This document shows, one piece after another, positions 45,561 to 57,731 of a stretch of 64,000 nucleotides of DNA. The position numbers were made by a program, and so were the translations under genes. Source of the DNA: Steinernema hermaphroditum (lineage: Eukaryota > Nematoda > Chromadorea > Rhabditida > Steinernematidae); NCBI GenBank assembly GCA_030435675.1, contig CM059621.1:2790001-2854000 (forward strand), read 5' to 3'. Each line of letters starts with the position of its first letter. The stretch's first letter is position 1. The notes under the pieces were generated by a model. It worked only from the letters and a program-made list of their open reading frames with translations, ran no database searches and was not told the DNA's origin.

Positions 45561-45720
45561 ACGAATAACATCTTTTCACGGCACTTCAGTTGATGTATTA
45601 CAAAATCTAAAAGTGGATATTCCCACTTCTTTTAAAGGCGATTTTGAACAGATCATGTAAGCACTTTATTCTATCAAATCTACGAGAGTATCACGTTGGC
45701 AAGCAGACATTTCGATAAAG
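45561..45720 (+). repeat. dispersed repeat R2, copy 2
   Basis: Direct-orientation relative of 36471-36614 (see there). It abuts the 3' end of the minus-strand microprotein at 45732. Confidence 0.6.
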
Positions 45721-45731
45721 AAATCGTTATC

Positions 45732-45860
45732 TTAGACGCATTCCTCGCAGTTGTCCACATACTCCTCTTCACAGTCCGTTTCCGATGAGCAATATCTGAG
45801 AATGAGGTAAATGGCAAGCAGGTGCAGCAAGAAGACGGTTACAACCAACAGAAGAATCAT
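45732..45860 (-). CDS. single-pass membrane microprotein (42 aa, Cys/Glu tail)
   Basis: ATG 45860 to TAA 45732. It starts with a 21-residue hydrophobic helix (MILLLVVTVFLLHLLAIYLIL), then a short tail RYCSSETDCEEEYVDNCEEC with four Cys and many acidic residues. It is not in a larger ORF and no intron is needed. Layout matches the other microproteins in this window (19810, 57732, 59211). No homologue recognised. Confidence 0.45.
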   Translation of the reverse strand: MILLLVVTVFLLHLLAIYLILRYCSSETDCEEEYVDNCEECV

Positions 45861-46299
45861 AACAAGGCCTCAATGAGCAGCAAAACACATGACTACAGCG
45901 TGTTTTTAATTGTTTCGCTAGACGAGTTCTCAGAAGTATCAATAATTAAGGAGAAAAAATCGGCACACATTCTTGCTTTTAGTTATGCTTGAATAACAGC
46001 CATTGTTTTGTATGTGAAACAAAGACAGAGCCCAACAGACTGGTAAAATACACGTCTCGCACTGAATGGGAAAACAAGATTTCCAGGAGGTGGTGGAACG
46101 AAAATCAGGAAAACTGATCGCCGCCCACCACAGTGCATGTAGCATGGATATCAGCAGAGACACGGAGAATGTGTTCAACTGCATACATGAACCCACCTTT
46201 ACAAATCTTGGCGTTTCTAGCATTTAAAGACCTCTTTTTATGCAGAGTACAATGTTCTCTCTCCACGTTTGCACAGCGATACACAAAGCTTTTATCCTT

Positions 46300-47214
46300 C
46301 TATGAAGTGCTCCAGACAGATGGCTCAAGGTTCTGGGTAATCCCCTTTTTGAACTTGCTCGTTGGTGGCTGTTTCTTCAGATTCGGACGCCATATACCTT
46401 GCCTCGCCTTCCGACGTCTTTTTCGACAGCAGTGGATGACCTGGAAGACAAGACTGCGCTGCATGGACGAGGCAAAGGCTCACCATCGGAATCAGTAGAA
46501 TAATGAAGCAGAAAAGAACGACGGCCCCAAACGGCACGAGATACTTCTCCAGGTCGAAGTGCCCGATCGCCGGTTTCGCTTTTACAACACACAAATACCC
46601 TTTCTCGGCAGAATACCGCTCCGTGTTGATCATACAGGCGTGGTCAACCATGACAACCGGAATGTCCACAAGATCAGAAAATTTACCGCCCGACATCGGA
46701 ATAGGCTGTTGACCGGGGTGGTTGTAAACAATAAGAGCGGTGAAATGGATGGGAAAAGCATGTTGAACATAGTATGCTTTCTCCGAAAAAGAGCAGTTCC
46801 CTCTGAAGCAGCGGTATTAAACCGAAACGCACCCTCTTCATAATACCTTGGAACTAAAGCGAAGTAGTTGTCGCAAGAAAGTGTGGAATTGACAAGCGGG
46901 TTCTGAACGAGTTACTGTATCGGGATATAGAAACACTGATTTACAAGCACATTTCGACAAGCATCACCCGGAATTGACGGCACGGCGCATCCGACTGACC
47001 CAGGCCCAAAGCTGAATACATCCGTGCCAAAATTTGCACCCGTCGCCTCGCAGATGACAACGGGACGCTGTCCCTTCTCCGTCGATTCCAGCTAAACATT
47101 AAGCTAACACAATTTGATGTACAGATAGTAACGCACTACTTCGACGACAAACTGTGGTGCAGCAGAAGGAAGAAGAACAACTAGCGCCAAAATCGAGGCA
47201 TACCCATGTGTCAT
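46300..47214 (-). CDS. PA-domain transmembrane protein related to RNF13, RING lost
   Basis: Exons 47214-47140, 47091-46945, 46902-46847, 46802-46484 and 46440-46300 give 245 aa. A signal peptide (ASILALVVLLPSAA) precedes a protease-associated domain (RGNCSFSEKAYYVQ, LIVYNHPG, IPVVMVDHAC). A transmembrane helix (LVPFGAVVLFCFIILLIP) and a basic stop-transfer IHCCRKRRRKARQ follow, then LKKQPPTSKFKKG, which in PA-TM-RING ligases directly precedes the RING. Here the frame ends 16 codons later and no CxxC..RING exon is visible down to 45.9 kb. Known relatives are endolysosomal E3 ligases; this one would lack ubiquitin-ligase activity. The exon 1 donor (GTAGTG) is the least certain junction. Confidence 0.75.
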
Positions 47215-48085
47215 AATGCACTTCCAGTGACGTAGGTAGAAAAGAAAATGGAAGCATAATATAAAAACGGGTTTCATTTCTAGATATTGAGTTGTTCAGC
47301 ACATCTGAAATATCCCAAGCTCAATACAACTTATACGAAGTCAACAGTTCAGGAACGTCAAAGAACATGAAGCACACAGCAGACATGATCGTCAATGTAC
47401 AGCACATGGGGCTTTACACACAGCTGAGTATTCGATGCGCCGTCACTACCTACAGCTGTGTTCGTGATGTGTGTTTGTGGCCTCAAGCGTTCTTAAAACC
47501 GGTACCTACCAACTCGCCGAACATAGTTCGCCGACAAAAACAACTCGCCGTCGGTGATGCGAAGGCTCAGCCCCGGACAGTTGGGCGGCGCAAGATTGCC
47601 GGGTATTATCTCTCCAGGATTGTTGCGACTGGATGTCAACTGATTTATTTGCAAAAGAGATCAGCTATATACAGATCAGCTATATAAGGTGGATAAGCGG
47701 AAGTGAATCAGACTAAATAATCGACATGAGAGCGATCGAATGGTGATTGCAAGGATAAGGCTTAAATGTGTTGTAAGAACATGGTGAAGTGTTTCCAACA
47801 AGCGGGAAGCCTCATTCTCATCCTTCAGATCCATCGAGAAAACGTGGTGCTAGGAAGCCGGAGCCTAGATGCGGAGCCCTAGATCTATGGAAACATTGGC
47901 TGACCGCTGACCATTTCGGCCTTTCGAGTTCAGATCTGCGGAAACATTTCATAGATTCATTCAAGGAAATCATCGAAAAATCACCTAACTTATGATAATG
48001 CTAACTGCTGTTCTTAGATGTGCATTTGCATATTTATCTAAAAAATAATGGATATCATCGTCATTTAGATGGACGGAACGACCTT
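47215..48085. other. intergenic, with a small tandem repeat
   Basis: A 16-bp unit GATCAGCTATATA is duplicated at about 47658-47690 and includes TATATAAGG-like words. No coding exon supported. Confidence 0.35.
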
Positions 48086-48487
48086 CTAGATTCCGACAGC
48101 GACGTTTCCGCCACTTCCAGAAGCTCCGAAGCTTCCAGAGGCACCACCAGGAAGAGCACCAGCTAAAGAAAGTCATAGGTGAAAAGTGCGAATGGGCGAC
48201 TCACTGATTCCACCAAGGCTTCCGCCTCCAACGCTTCCAAGAAGAGCATGAACAATGCTCTGAAGAAGAGACGAAATGGTCGCAAGCAGCTTCTGAACCA
48301 CATCAATGTTCACACCACCGGCGGCGCCCTGAGCATTTCCGAGGACACCACCCACGACAGGGAGACCGCCGAGGACTCCACCCAAGGGAGCGGTGAGTCC
48401 TCCAACGACGGGAAGGCCACCAAGAAGGCCCCCTTGAGCGAAGACGGTGGCGACGAGGAGAAGAGAGGAGAGGACGATGGTCTTCAT
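48086..48487 (-). CDS. small secreted Gly-rich protein B
   Basis: Exons 48487-48205 and 48162-48086 (42-nt intron) give 119 aa. The signal peptide MKTIVLSSLLLVATVFAQG is nearly the same as in protein A at 14028. Exon 1 is longer, with repeated GGLPVVGG units (twice) and an amphipathic VQKLLATISSLLQSIVHALL helix. Exon 2 ends GASGSGGNVAVGI. Shared intron phase, 3' flank and promoter blocks show that A and B are dispersed paralogues 34 kb apart. Function unknown; Gly repeats plus an amphipathic helix are compatible with a secreted antimicrobial or matrix peptide (inference). Confidence 0.75.
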
Positions 48488-48530
48488 GATTCCAACTGTA
48501 GTTGATTGGATGGAATTTACTCGCTCTGCT

Positions 48531-48563
48531 CTCTTTTGTACGAATTGGGAAACTCATTTGCAT
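48531..48563 (-). promoter_or_regulatory. conserved proximal promoter of Gly-rich protein B
   Basis: CTCTTTTGTA (TATA-like on the minus strand) and the 19-bp GGGAAACTCATTTGCAT box correspond one to one with 14067-14098. The minus-strand reading of the box contains the perfect octamer ATGCAAAT. Confidence 0.5.
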
Positions 48564-49525
48564 GGGAGCCACGTTTGGCCACGCTTCGGAATTTATCGCA
48601 TATCACACAAAACAAAGGCAGTATCCGATTATGTAGATTTTGTTTTCGCACAATACGTTTGACATCACAGAATCTGCTGAGATCCATTAGCCTGTGTTGT
48701 ATGGTCAGCAGGTCGTACAAGTATCTTGATAGGGTCCGAAAAAATCAACTTCCGTATTCAAAGAACTACGGAGCAGATTAGTAATGATGTGCGTCAGTTC
48801 TGCTTCGTAAATTATGAAGAAAGGTCGATGTCCTCTGGTAAAATTGTTTAACCATGTTGTTATTGGAGGCAACAGTGATCCACACGTGTTAGTCCTCGTT
48901 GAGAAGAATTCCGAGAATCCGAAAATTATAATAATGTCGATTCGGAATGAATAGTTAGCAGTTGCAGTTTGTTAAAGTTCTTAGGTCAGTGTGTTTGACA
49001 TTCTGTTCTGTTTGGAATGTTGCATATACGCACTGTTCGGCTAGGATTAGTCAGCTATCCTATAATAAGTAGAGGTAATCATCTATTATGTTCATCGATT
49101 TTATATTTGATGCATCCTTGACAAGACAGCACAAGCGCCATACAACGTATCGGAAGCTTTCCTGAGAATTTTGCGACTGAGAAGAAAAGCTGGAGCTTGT
49201 TTGTTCGGCAAATACAAAGTTTACAAAAGAAAACAGTAAATACAAAGAAAACAAAAGACGATATTGCTGTTGTTTGGTAAATTACCAGAACAAAGGCTAC
49301 AAATGCAGTGCTAATCAAACATTTGTCTTTTTCTCTTTGTTTCTTTTTTTTGACTATGAGCAGAATCAATTAGTTGTTGCAGTATTCGCACAATACAACG
49401 CTTAAGTATTGCTATTCGGTTGGCCTATCATGGTGGTGTTTGCTGTTCATGCATGTTACTTTTCTTTAATTAGGGATTCCTTTGTACTCAGAATGAAACT
49501 TCGACTTTCAGATCCGTAGTATACA
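48564..49525. other. intergenic, AT-rich
   Basis: No exon supported. GACTTTCAG at about 49503-49511, just upstream of the receptor start at 49526, could be a trans-splice acceptor. Confidence 0.35.
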
Positions 49526-50699
49526 ATGAATGGGAAAATCTTGGTTGGTATCGGTCGAATTTTGATCGCTCTAGTATTTACGCCACTACATGCAATCATG
49601 ATTTGGGTAAGCTCTCACTGTAGAACAGGAATCGAAGAGGTCTAAAATATGTTTAGCTCTTTCTAACGAAAAAGGAGTACCGGACACATACATCCTTTCA
49701 CATAATGGCTAGCCTTGGGATAGTCGACTGCCTTCATTTGGTGGCTAACTTTGTAACAGGATTGATGACCATCTTCTACACGAATATGAACATCATCATA
49801 GAACGGGTATCTACATCTTCATTCTTGAACAGACTGTCCTCATTATCACAACTGTGTTATCGCTTAGCCTAAGATGAATGTGATTATCCCATTTTCAGGT
49901 TACCGGTGCCCTTCTCATGAGCTGTTGGGTCGGCATGGGTTGTATGATCATTATTCTTGCTCTAAACCGCATGGTGGTCCTTATGTCAGTCAAGTTTGCA
50001 ACTATGAATGAGAAGACCATTTTCAACGTAAGCAACGTTTGAGCTTCTACTGGAAAAAAAACGTCATTGCAGGGACTACTAGGATTGTCTTGGATTCTGG
50101 TCGCTGCTAATACAGGTCTTCACCTCACCGATGACGGGGCTGTCGACTTCTCCCTGTTTGCAGCTTCCTTTACTTACAGAAACACACTATTCAACAATAA
50201 TCTCGGCAACTGTGAGAGCCATAGCATCTTGCTACTTTTGCTGCTTTCACTTATCTGCTATGTGGGAATAGTCCTTTGGATCTTACTCAATGTATAATCC
50301 CCAATAAAAACGCAACTTACATAAAATTTTAGAAAAGCTTCAAAACGACATACGTAAAAATCGAACGGCATGAATTGAGAATTCTGATGCAGGCGATCAT
50401 AATCTTCACATACATGGCTGCATTGCGCTGCCTTTGGCAGTTTGGTGCTCCCATCTACCTCAAGTACTTTTTTGTTATCGACATTCTCAACATAGTTAAC
50501 TGTCTAATTGGCGCAGTGAATCCAGTGATATATTTAGTATTTAATGGGTAAGTTTGTAGTGCTGTTTATGATAATAGCTTCTTTTTCTTATAGTAGCATC
50601 AGGGGACACTTCGTTCAGATGCTACAGCTACAGAAGGTAATGACCATTAAAAAGAAGAAAGTGAAGGTGACGGTAATCAGCGTTCAGTCACTCAGCTAG
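49526..50699 (+). CDS. serpentine (7TM) chemoreceptor, family unassigned
   Basis: Six exons (49526-49606, 49657-49806, 49899-50027, 50073-50291, 50333-50547, 50594-50699) give 299 aa with seven hydrophobic segments. TM3 is followed by IILALNRMVVLMSVKF. A long extracellular loop has NCESHS before TM5. TM6 follows ERHELRILMQAIIIF. TM7 ends AVNPVIYLVFNGSIRGHF, a nematode chemoreceptor-type NP..Y ending, and the tail is Lys-rich. Exons 1-4 are in phase 0 throughout. It is similar in plan to srt/srx receptors but lacks their diagnostic blocks, so I leave the family open. Confidence 0.75.
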
Positions 50700-51020
50700 T
50701 AAAATAGAACAAACCGGTCGTTGTGGATCATGCCGTACGAAAGGAAGCGCAACAGTAATAGTCCACTGTGTGGGAAACCTGGATTGCGATGATCGTTCCT
50801 TTTAGAATTTTGTATCGTAAGAGTACCCTCCATCTTGAATACGAATAAATGCTGCTGGTGAACTTGCCGCCAATTCTGTCCGATTGGCGCTATCTGCCAG
50901 TTGAAGTTCCATTTAAAGAATTGTTCTCATACACACAGATGCATCAACTCCGACCATTCGTCCTTTTTTTGCATCTCGGTGTATTCGATAATATCGTGAG
51001 TTACTTCTAACCCTCTTGGA

Positions 51021-51153
51021 CTTATAAGAAGGGGAAAAATCACGCGCGCAGACTGGTAGAATGGTATATCGCCGTCCAAGATGCCTAGTACCTATATCCT
51101 TTGTGAAACCCGAAGCTTTTGTCTGCGCGCGTGATTTTTGCCCCTCCTTAGAA
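51021..51153. repeat. strong hairpin / inverted repeat
   Basis: GGGGAAAAATCACGCGCGCAGAC at 51031-51053 pairs with GTCTGCGCGCGTGATTTTTGCCCC at 51121-51144 with a single bulge. Weaker pairing continues outward for about 10 bp. The loop is 67 nt. This may be a structured RNA, a MITE or a transposon end. Confidence 0.6.
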
Positions 51154-52481
51154 GCAAGATTGTTGTGCAGGATTATGCAACCGTGTCTTCCATTTGTGTC
51201 TGTTCGCTCACACGGAAATGAGTTAACTAAGCGGTCGTTCTTGGTGCAATGAGGTTCCAATCCATCGTGGAGGACACGGTTCACCCACATCTCGACAAGG
51301 AAGCCATCATCACCACTAAAGCACCCACGACGCGCTTTGCATTCGACAATGCGCTCCAACTCCGAGGTCAGCACTACTATGCACTCCGCGATGCGATCAC
51401 GTGGCTGCCTCATCATCCCATTTCACCGGTTCAAAATCAGTCCTTCAACTCCCACGTTACCTTGTGCCGATGAAAGAACATCATCTACCATTATGGTAAC
51501 TTCATCTATACTTACACTCTTTGCGGCATCCCAAATATATATCCTTTTTAAGGAAGGCCTCCATTTCTTTTCGCCCCAATTCATACAAAAGGCGAATGAG
51601 CGCCTTCTTTTGTCGGCAGTGTTTACCTATTTCTCCCCTGTGCGTCGTCATTTTCGGCATTTATTAGGTGACCTATTTTCAACGCCTGGTGCGGAAAGAC
51701 CTCCAGATGGCTGATGATGTGGACGCATTTGTGGATAAAGAGCCATGTTCATGTAATAATGTGGCTTTTCTATTTATTAGATGTTACTCCTCAGATGTTT
51801 TCGCCCTGTGTAAATTGAAAAAAACCTGAAACTGGCGTACTATTTACAAAACAGCTCACATTGAGTAATCGTTAAATAGCTGTTCAAATAAGAAACTTCT
51901 CGCTGTTAGATCGGACATCGCTGGCTGCGATCTTCAAACAGCCACTCGCAAATGGAGCGAAGTTAATCGTTTTCTTATCAGCTGCCATCGGAGGACGGAG
52001 TGTCCGTGCTCGCGTACAATGTCGGCACTCTCGTGCTAAGGCGCATGTTTTTTTATCACATGCATTGTTGTTCACATTGCTTATTTTGTTTGGAAACATG
52101 TGTAGTTTCATCAGCTCGTGTTTGAGAACGCTCGTCTTCTCGTGTTGATGTGTCAAGCATTTAAGCACTCTATTCGACCTCTTTTCCGTCTGTTGCTGAT
52201 AAAATGCGGTTCCCATTGCAAATTTTAATTTTGTGGTCACTTTTCAGGGCCATCCACGATTATTAGTTATGGGATATTTTCGAAAGAAGCTGCTCATAGC
52301 GTGAGTAACGTGCATTTCGGCCCTTAAATAGGATAGCTCAGGGCGGGCAACATAGCCACGGATAATGTTAATCTGAGCATCTTTTTTGATTTATTAAAGG
52401 TGGAGGGATGGGAGAAGAAAGGGTTTTTTTCTCACATAATCTTCCGCGAGCACGGAGAAAACACCCACACAAAGATAAGGA
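51154..52481. other. intergenic, possible transposase relic
   Basis: No gene supported. A frame around 51250-51480 contains DNA..WLPHHPISP, which faintly recalls the mariner catalytic core, but the rest does not align and the frame is short. Nothing else recognised. Confidence 0.25.
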
Positions 52482-52555
52482 CCCCGAGAGGAACCGAACC
52501 CGTCATCTGCCGCTTACAAACGGAGCACGCTCGCAATGAGCCACACAGACAGCTG
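52482..52555 (-). repeat. tRNA-like SINE-type sequence
   Basis: The minus strand has a B-box GGTTCGGTTCC and an A-box-like TGGCTCATTGCG at tRNA spacing, with an anticodon-loop-like TTTGTAAG, followed by a T-rich tail region. The acceptor stem does not close, so it is a tRNA-derived repeat and not a working tRNA. Confidence 0.4.
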
Positions 52556-52879
52556 AAATCCCCTTGCCCTACTGCCACTATAGTACCTCTGGGATTCTAG
52601 GCATTGCGTCTCTTACAGTTTTTGAGTGATTTCTTGCCGCCCGCAGGGCTACGATGTCTTCATCCGAAAGGCCCTTTACCACTAGTAAGCTACTATTGCC
52701 TTCCCGCCCGTGGGGCTACTCGTGCCTAAAAGGTGCGAATTCGCGCGGAGCCGCGTTTATAGCTTAGTAATTGTCTATTTGACGAGACTTGAATGCAAAC
52801 GATTTTCAAACGAAACGGCACCTTTTTTTGCCACCCGTAGGGTTATGGGTGTCTCCACAGATTCATTTTGTATCAGTGG

Positions 52880-55800
52880 ATGAGTTTTAGCAAGAAAGAA
52901 CCAGATGGCAAAGCCGAGAAAAAAGAAGAGAAAGCATCGATTATACAGCTCGTAAGTTCTCATCTGCTCTCTCTCAAAGACATGTAATTCAGTTCCGTTA
53001 TGCTTCAGCAGCTGACCTTCTGCTCATATCCATAGGCTCGGTTGCATCTATTGCAACCGGCCTCGGCTTTCCATTCATATCAGTCATATTCGGAAATATT
53101 ACGGGTTCCTTTGTGAAGGCTAAAACACTCCTCGATCATCCAGGTTCTCAACGCATAAATTCGTATCCTATGTAATAGAAATTATATTCAGAACTACACT
53201 CATTTAACAACTACACACTTGACGACTTCAGCGATGACGTCATATCGAACTGTTTGGATTATTTGTATGTGGGCGCATCTGTATTTTTCGCTTCAACCAT
53301 TCAAGTGATGTGCTTTCTTACTGCTGGAGAGAATATAATACATCGTACAAGAACCAGATTCTTAAAAGCTGTATTGAGACAAGACATCACATGGTATGAT
53401 AAGAGCCACAGTGGAACGTTAACTACAAAGCTATTTGAGTAAGAGTTTGCAAATTTTTAACCTTTGGACTCTATGCCAATTTCAGTAACCTTGAGCGAGT
53501 CAAGGAGGGAACTGGGGATAAGTGCGCGCTGCTCATCCAATACATGGCTCAATTCTTCGGAGGCCTCGGCATTGCTTTCTACTACGACTGGCTTCTCACG
53601 CTCATCATGATCTCACTTACCCCACTGATCGTCGTTTGTGGCGCGTTCATTGCTAAACTAATGGCCGAGTCTGCCTCGGAAGAATCGAAGAAATATGCCA
53701 TTGCTGGAACCATTGCCGAAGAGGTTTTGACCTCAATAAGAACTGTGGTCTCTTTCAATGGACAAGAAAGAGAATGTTTGAGATACAATGAAGCCTTAAA
53801 GGCTGGAAAAGCCAATGGAATTAAGAGGTCAGTCTACGTAGGAGCTGGCTTAGGAGTTACCTTCATGGTGCTGTTTGGATCTTTCTGCTTAGCTTTCTGG
53901 ATGGGCACCAATTATGTGGCTAACGGCCGTCTTGAGCCGAACACTGTGGTTACAGTATTCTTTTCGGTTATGCTAGGATCCATGGCTATGGGCCAAGCTG
54001 GGCCTCAAATAGCTGTCATCGGAACCGCACAAGGGGCTGCTGCCGCTATATTTGAGATCATCGATAGGGTAGGCCGAAAGGGGGAAGCTCATATGAAGCC
54101 ATTGACTGATATCCACTTCAGCAGCCCGAAATAGACTCTTACTCAGAAGAAGGCAAGCGACCAGAGAAAATAAATGGAAGAATATCCGTCCGAGGTGTAA
54201 CGTTCCATTATCCTGCCCGTCCTGATATTCCCATTCTGAAAGGGATATCCTTCGATGTGAATCCAGGAGAGACGATAGCATTGGTTGGCTCAAGTGGATG
54301 TGGAAAGAGTACAATAGTCCAATTGCTACTACGATATTATAATCCAATCAGCGGTTCGGTAGGTCTGCCTTTGATGTCCGCGTTGGCATGGTCTCGTCTA
54401 GATTACAGTCGATGGGCATGATATCGCGGACATCAACATACGCTACCTTCGGAATCTGATCGGCATCGTCAGTCAAGAGCCGATTCTTTTTAATTGCTCA
54501 ATAAGGCAGAACATCGAATACGGAAACGATTATGTAACTGAAGAGGAGTTAAGGAGTGCGTGCCGGAAAGCTAATGCCGAGATATTCATCAAAAGCTTGC
54601 CAGAGGTGATGTGTACCCGCACCATTGTAACCAATGTTCCTTCAGGGATATGAGACACTTGTCGGTGACAGAGGTACACAACTCTCTGGTGGTCAAAAGC
54701 AACGAATCGCTATAGCCCGGGCGTTGGTCCGCGATCCCAAGATCCTTTTGCTCGATGAAGCCACAAGTGCACTGGACGCAGAAAGTGAATCAATCGTTCA
54801 GGAAGCTCTGGATAAAGCTTCCCAGGGTAGGACAACAATTATCATCGCTCACCGACTGTCTACAATTCGTAATGCGGACAAGATCATCGCTATTAAGGAA
54901 GGTGAGGTTCAAGAAGTGGGAAAGCACGATGAGCTGATGGATCGGAAGGGTCTTTATTACGACCTTGTCAGCGCTCAAGTCTTTGCCGACGTGGAAAAAG
55001 GTATTGGAATCTGTTTTTTGTAGTGACCGTATCACCCTATACTTTTAGATGACTCCGATAGCGGATCCTATGATCGTAGACTGTCTGATATGTCCCAGGT
55101 GTCCGAGCTCTCCGGCGTTCTCGATGAGAGTGACTCTGAAAAAGGAGGAAAACTTGGGCAAGGCGACGTTAAATCAGAGACGAAAAGGTTAAAAAAGGAC
55201 ATGGAGAAGGAAGGAGCCAAGGCGGCCAATTTGCTGTCTATTCTGAGATACGCGCGCCCAGAGTGGGGGTACCTCTTCATCGCTACCATAGCTTCCGTTA
55301 TTCAAGGATGTGTATTCCCGGCATATTCACTGTTCTTCGTTGAAATCCTGCAGGTATAGATCCTTTTGGATACGGTATAGACATAGGTACCTACTTTCAA
55401 GGTCTTCTCCGATACAGACAAAGATGAAGTTCGGCGAAAAGGCCATTTCTGGGCCTTGATGTTTCTCGTTTTGGGAGCGGTGGAAGCGATCACAATGTTT
55501 CTTCCATCATTTCTCTTTGGCCTTTCAGCGGAACGGCTGACTATGAGGTTAAGGGCAAAGCTGTTCCGCAATATTCTTCGAATGGACATCGCCTATTTTG
55601 ATAAGCCAAATCACTCGAGTGGAAAAATCGCTACAAGACTGGCTACTGACACTCCTAATGTGAAATCAGTAAGTCACAATATGGTGATTCGATATGGTAC
55701 TTGTCTATTTCAGGCCATTGACTATCGTCTCGGATCTGTCTTCAGTGCATTCGTCTCCGTTGGATGCGGTATTGCCATAGCCTTCTACTATGGATGGCAA

Positions 55801-57288
55801 ATGGCTTTGCTGGTCTTGGCGCTGTTTCCACTGGAAGGCGTGGGTCAAGCTCTCCAAATCAAGTATATTGAAGGCAGAGCTGAAGACGATGAAAAGGATT
55901 TCGAAAATTCTGGAAAGGTGCTTATCAACAATTTGACAATACCCTAATGAATAACGTTGTAGACTGCGATGGAAGCCATCGAGAATATCCGTACGGTACA
56001 GGCACTCACCTTGGAAGACCGTTTCTATCAGACGTTCTGTGGCTACTTAGATGCTCCACATCAAACAGCGGCTCGAAAATCCATCGTCCAGGGCGCTGCT
56101 TTCGGCTTTTCCAACTCGATCTTCTACTTCACCTACTCCGCTTGTTTCCGATTTGGATTGTGGCTGGTGCTGAACAAGTTTGTAGTGCCTATGCATGTCA
56201 TGAAGTAGGGCTTCTCCTTCGGAGCATGAGTAGATCGATCTGTCATTTAGAGTGCTATTCGCTATCAGCTTCACAGCGAGTAGTTTAGGTTTTGCGAGTG
56301 CCTATTTCCCCGAATATGTTAAGGCTCGCTTTGCGGCGGGGATTGTTTTCAAGATGCTAAGTGAGGAGCCTAAAATCGATGGCTTAGCAAAGGGTGGTAC
56401 ACGACAGGTATGCTCTTTGCAGTCAGTTAATAATGACGTCATGTTTCAGACCATTAAAGGCAATGTTCATTTCAAGGACCTTCATTTTGCGTATCCTGAA
56501 CGGCCAGGTGTTAAAGTCCTGAAAGGCCTTGATTTGGAAGTCAAGACCGGGCAAACTTTGGCCCTTGTTGGTCCAAGTGGATGTGGGAAATCTACCGTTA
56601 TCGCCCTGTTGGAGCGCTTCTATGATCCATGGGCTGGCCAAGTGGTGAGATGTTTTTAAAACTGGCTTTTTCAAAACACTTTTAGATGGTAGATTCAATG
56701 AATCTTTGTGAAATGAATCCAAACTACGTGAGATCCCAAATGGCTTTAGTATCTCAAGAACCGATACTTTTCGACTGCTCCATAAGAGAGAATATAACTT
56801 ACGGACTCGATCCGCATACCATAACAGAAGATCAAATTGCTGAAGTTACTCGACTGGCCAACATTCACAAGTTCATTGGGGAGCTTCCTGACGGCTTGAA
56901 TACTCGTGTAGGAGAAAAAGGAACTCAACTATCCGGTGGCCAAAAGCAGAGAATTGCCATAGCGAGGGCACTGATCAGAAAGCCGAAAATTCTACTGCTA
57001 GATGAAGCTACAAGTGCCTTGGATACGGAAAGCGAGAAAGTCGTCCAAGAAGCCCTAGATCGAGCAGGTGAGGGAAGGACATGCATCATCATCGCTCATA
57101 GATTGGCCACGGTGGTGAACGCTGATTGCATTGCAGTGGTGAAAGATGGAATTGTGATCGAAAAAGGTATGTTTTGCGTATAGAAACTTAAGTTAAACAG
57201 ATATATTATAGGAAGACATGCTGATTTGATGAACTTACAAGGGACCTACTACAAACTGACTCAGAAGCAGAACATGAAAAAGCAGTGA
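52880..57288 (+). CDS. P-glycoprotein (ABCB full transporter)
   Basis: Fifteen exons give 1258 aa: 52880-52951, 52993-53143, 53192-53438, 53486-54068, 54122-54358, 54402-54605, 54646-55000, 55049-55353, 55402-55668, 55714-55917, 55963-56204, 56251-56407, 56450-56644, 56686-57166, 57212-57288. The order is TMD1-NBD1-linker-TMD2-NBD2. NBD1 has Walker [10 protein letters not shown], signature LSGGQ, Walker B ILLLDE and AHRLST; NBD2 has [20 protein letters not shown] and AHRLAT. Both ATP sites look intact. A Ser/Asp-rich linker (exon 8) is a likely phosphorylation region. N-terminal [15 protein letters not shown] is cytosolic. Family role: ATP-driven export of hydrophobic xenobiotics and drugs, often in intestine; individual substrates cannot be told. 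All exon phases agree and the length is normal for P-gp (about 1250-1300). Confidence 0.95.
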
Positions 57289-57731
57289 CAAAAACATAGC
57301 AACTTTGGAAATAACCTTGATCTCGAACTATCCTCGATATAAATCCTTAACTTGAACTTCCCCGAATAGGTCGATTTTAAAAGTAGAACCAGCTACTCTT
57401 AGCGCACCATGTTTTCATCTGACCTTCAACTCGGACGTCACAAATCCGGAAAATTGCATAAACATGCACATTCATGCTAAATCTACGTAACATTCCAAGA
57501 ATTCTTTGCACTCTAGAGTGACTAATGTGTTTTCGTACAAGTTCACATAAGAATATTAGCTACAGATTCAAACCTAGAGGTGAAGTGATCATGTCGAAAA
57601 ACATAGACTCTGTTTACATGCATAAAACTCCGTCTCAAACAACGCAGTTCATACGTAAGCGGAAGCAAAACAGATAGCACTATTTATACGTGCGAATTTG
57701 CCTCCGCTTCTCGAAACGTTCCGGTCCAAGC
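57289..57731. other. intergenic between P-gp and membrane microprotein
   Basis: 3' flank of the P-gp gene and promoter of the next gene. A TATA-like TATTTATA lies at about 57681-57688, 44-51 bp upstream of the ATG at 57732. No coding exon. Confidence 0.35.

Noticed and set aside
47292..47687. 131-codon open frame upstream of the PA-TM gene
   Set aside because: Random-looking composition, no splice or domain evidence, and it overlaps the promoter side of a well-supported gene.
50913..51480. Possible mariner-type transposase fragment
   Set aside because: Only a short DNA..LPHHPISP-like match is seen and the remainder does not align. It is too weak to call.
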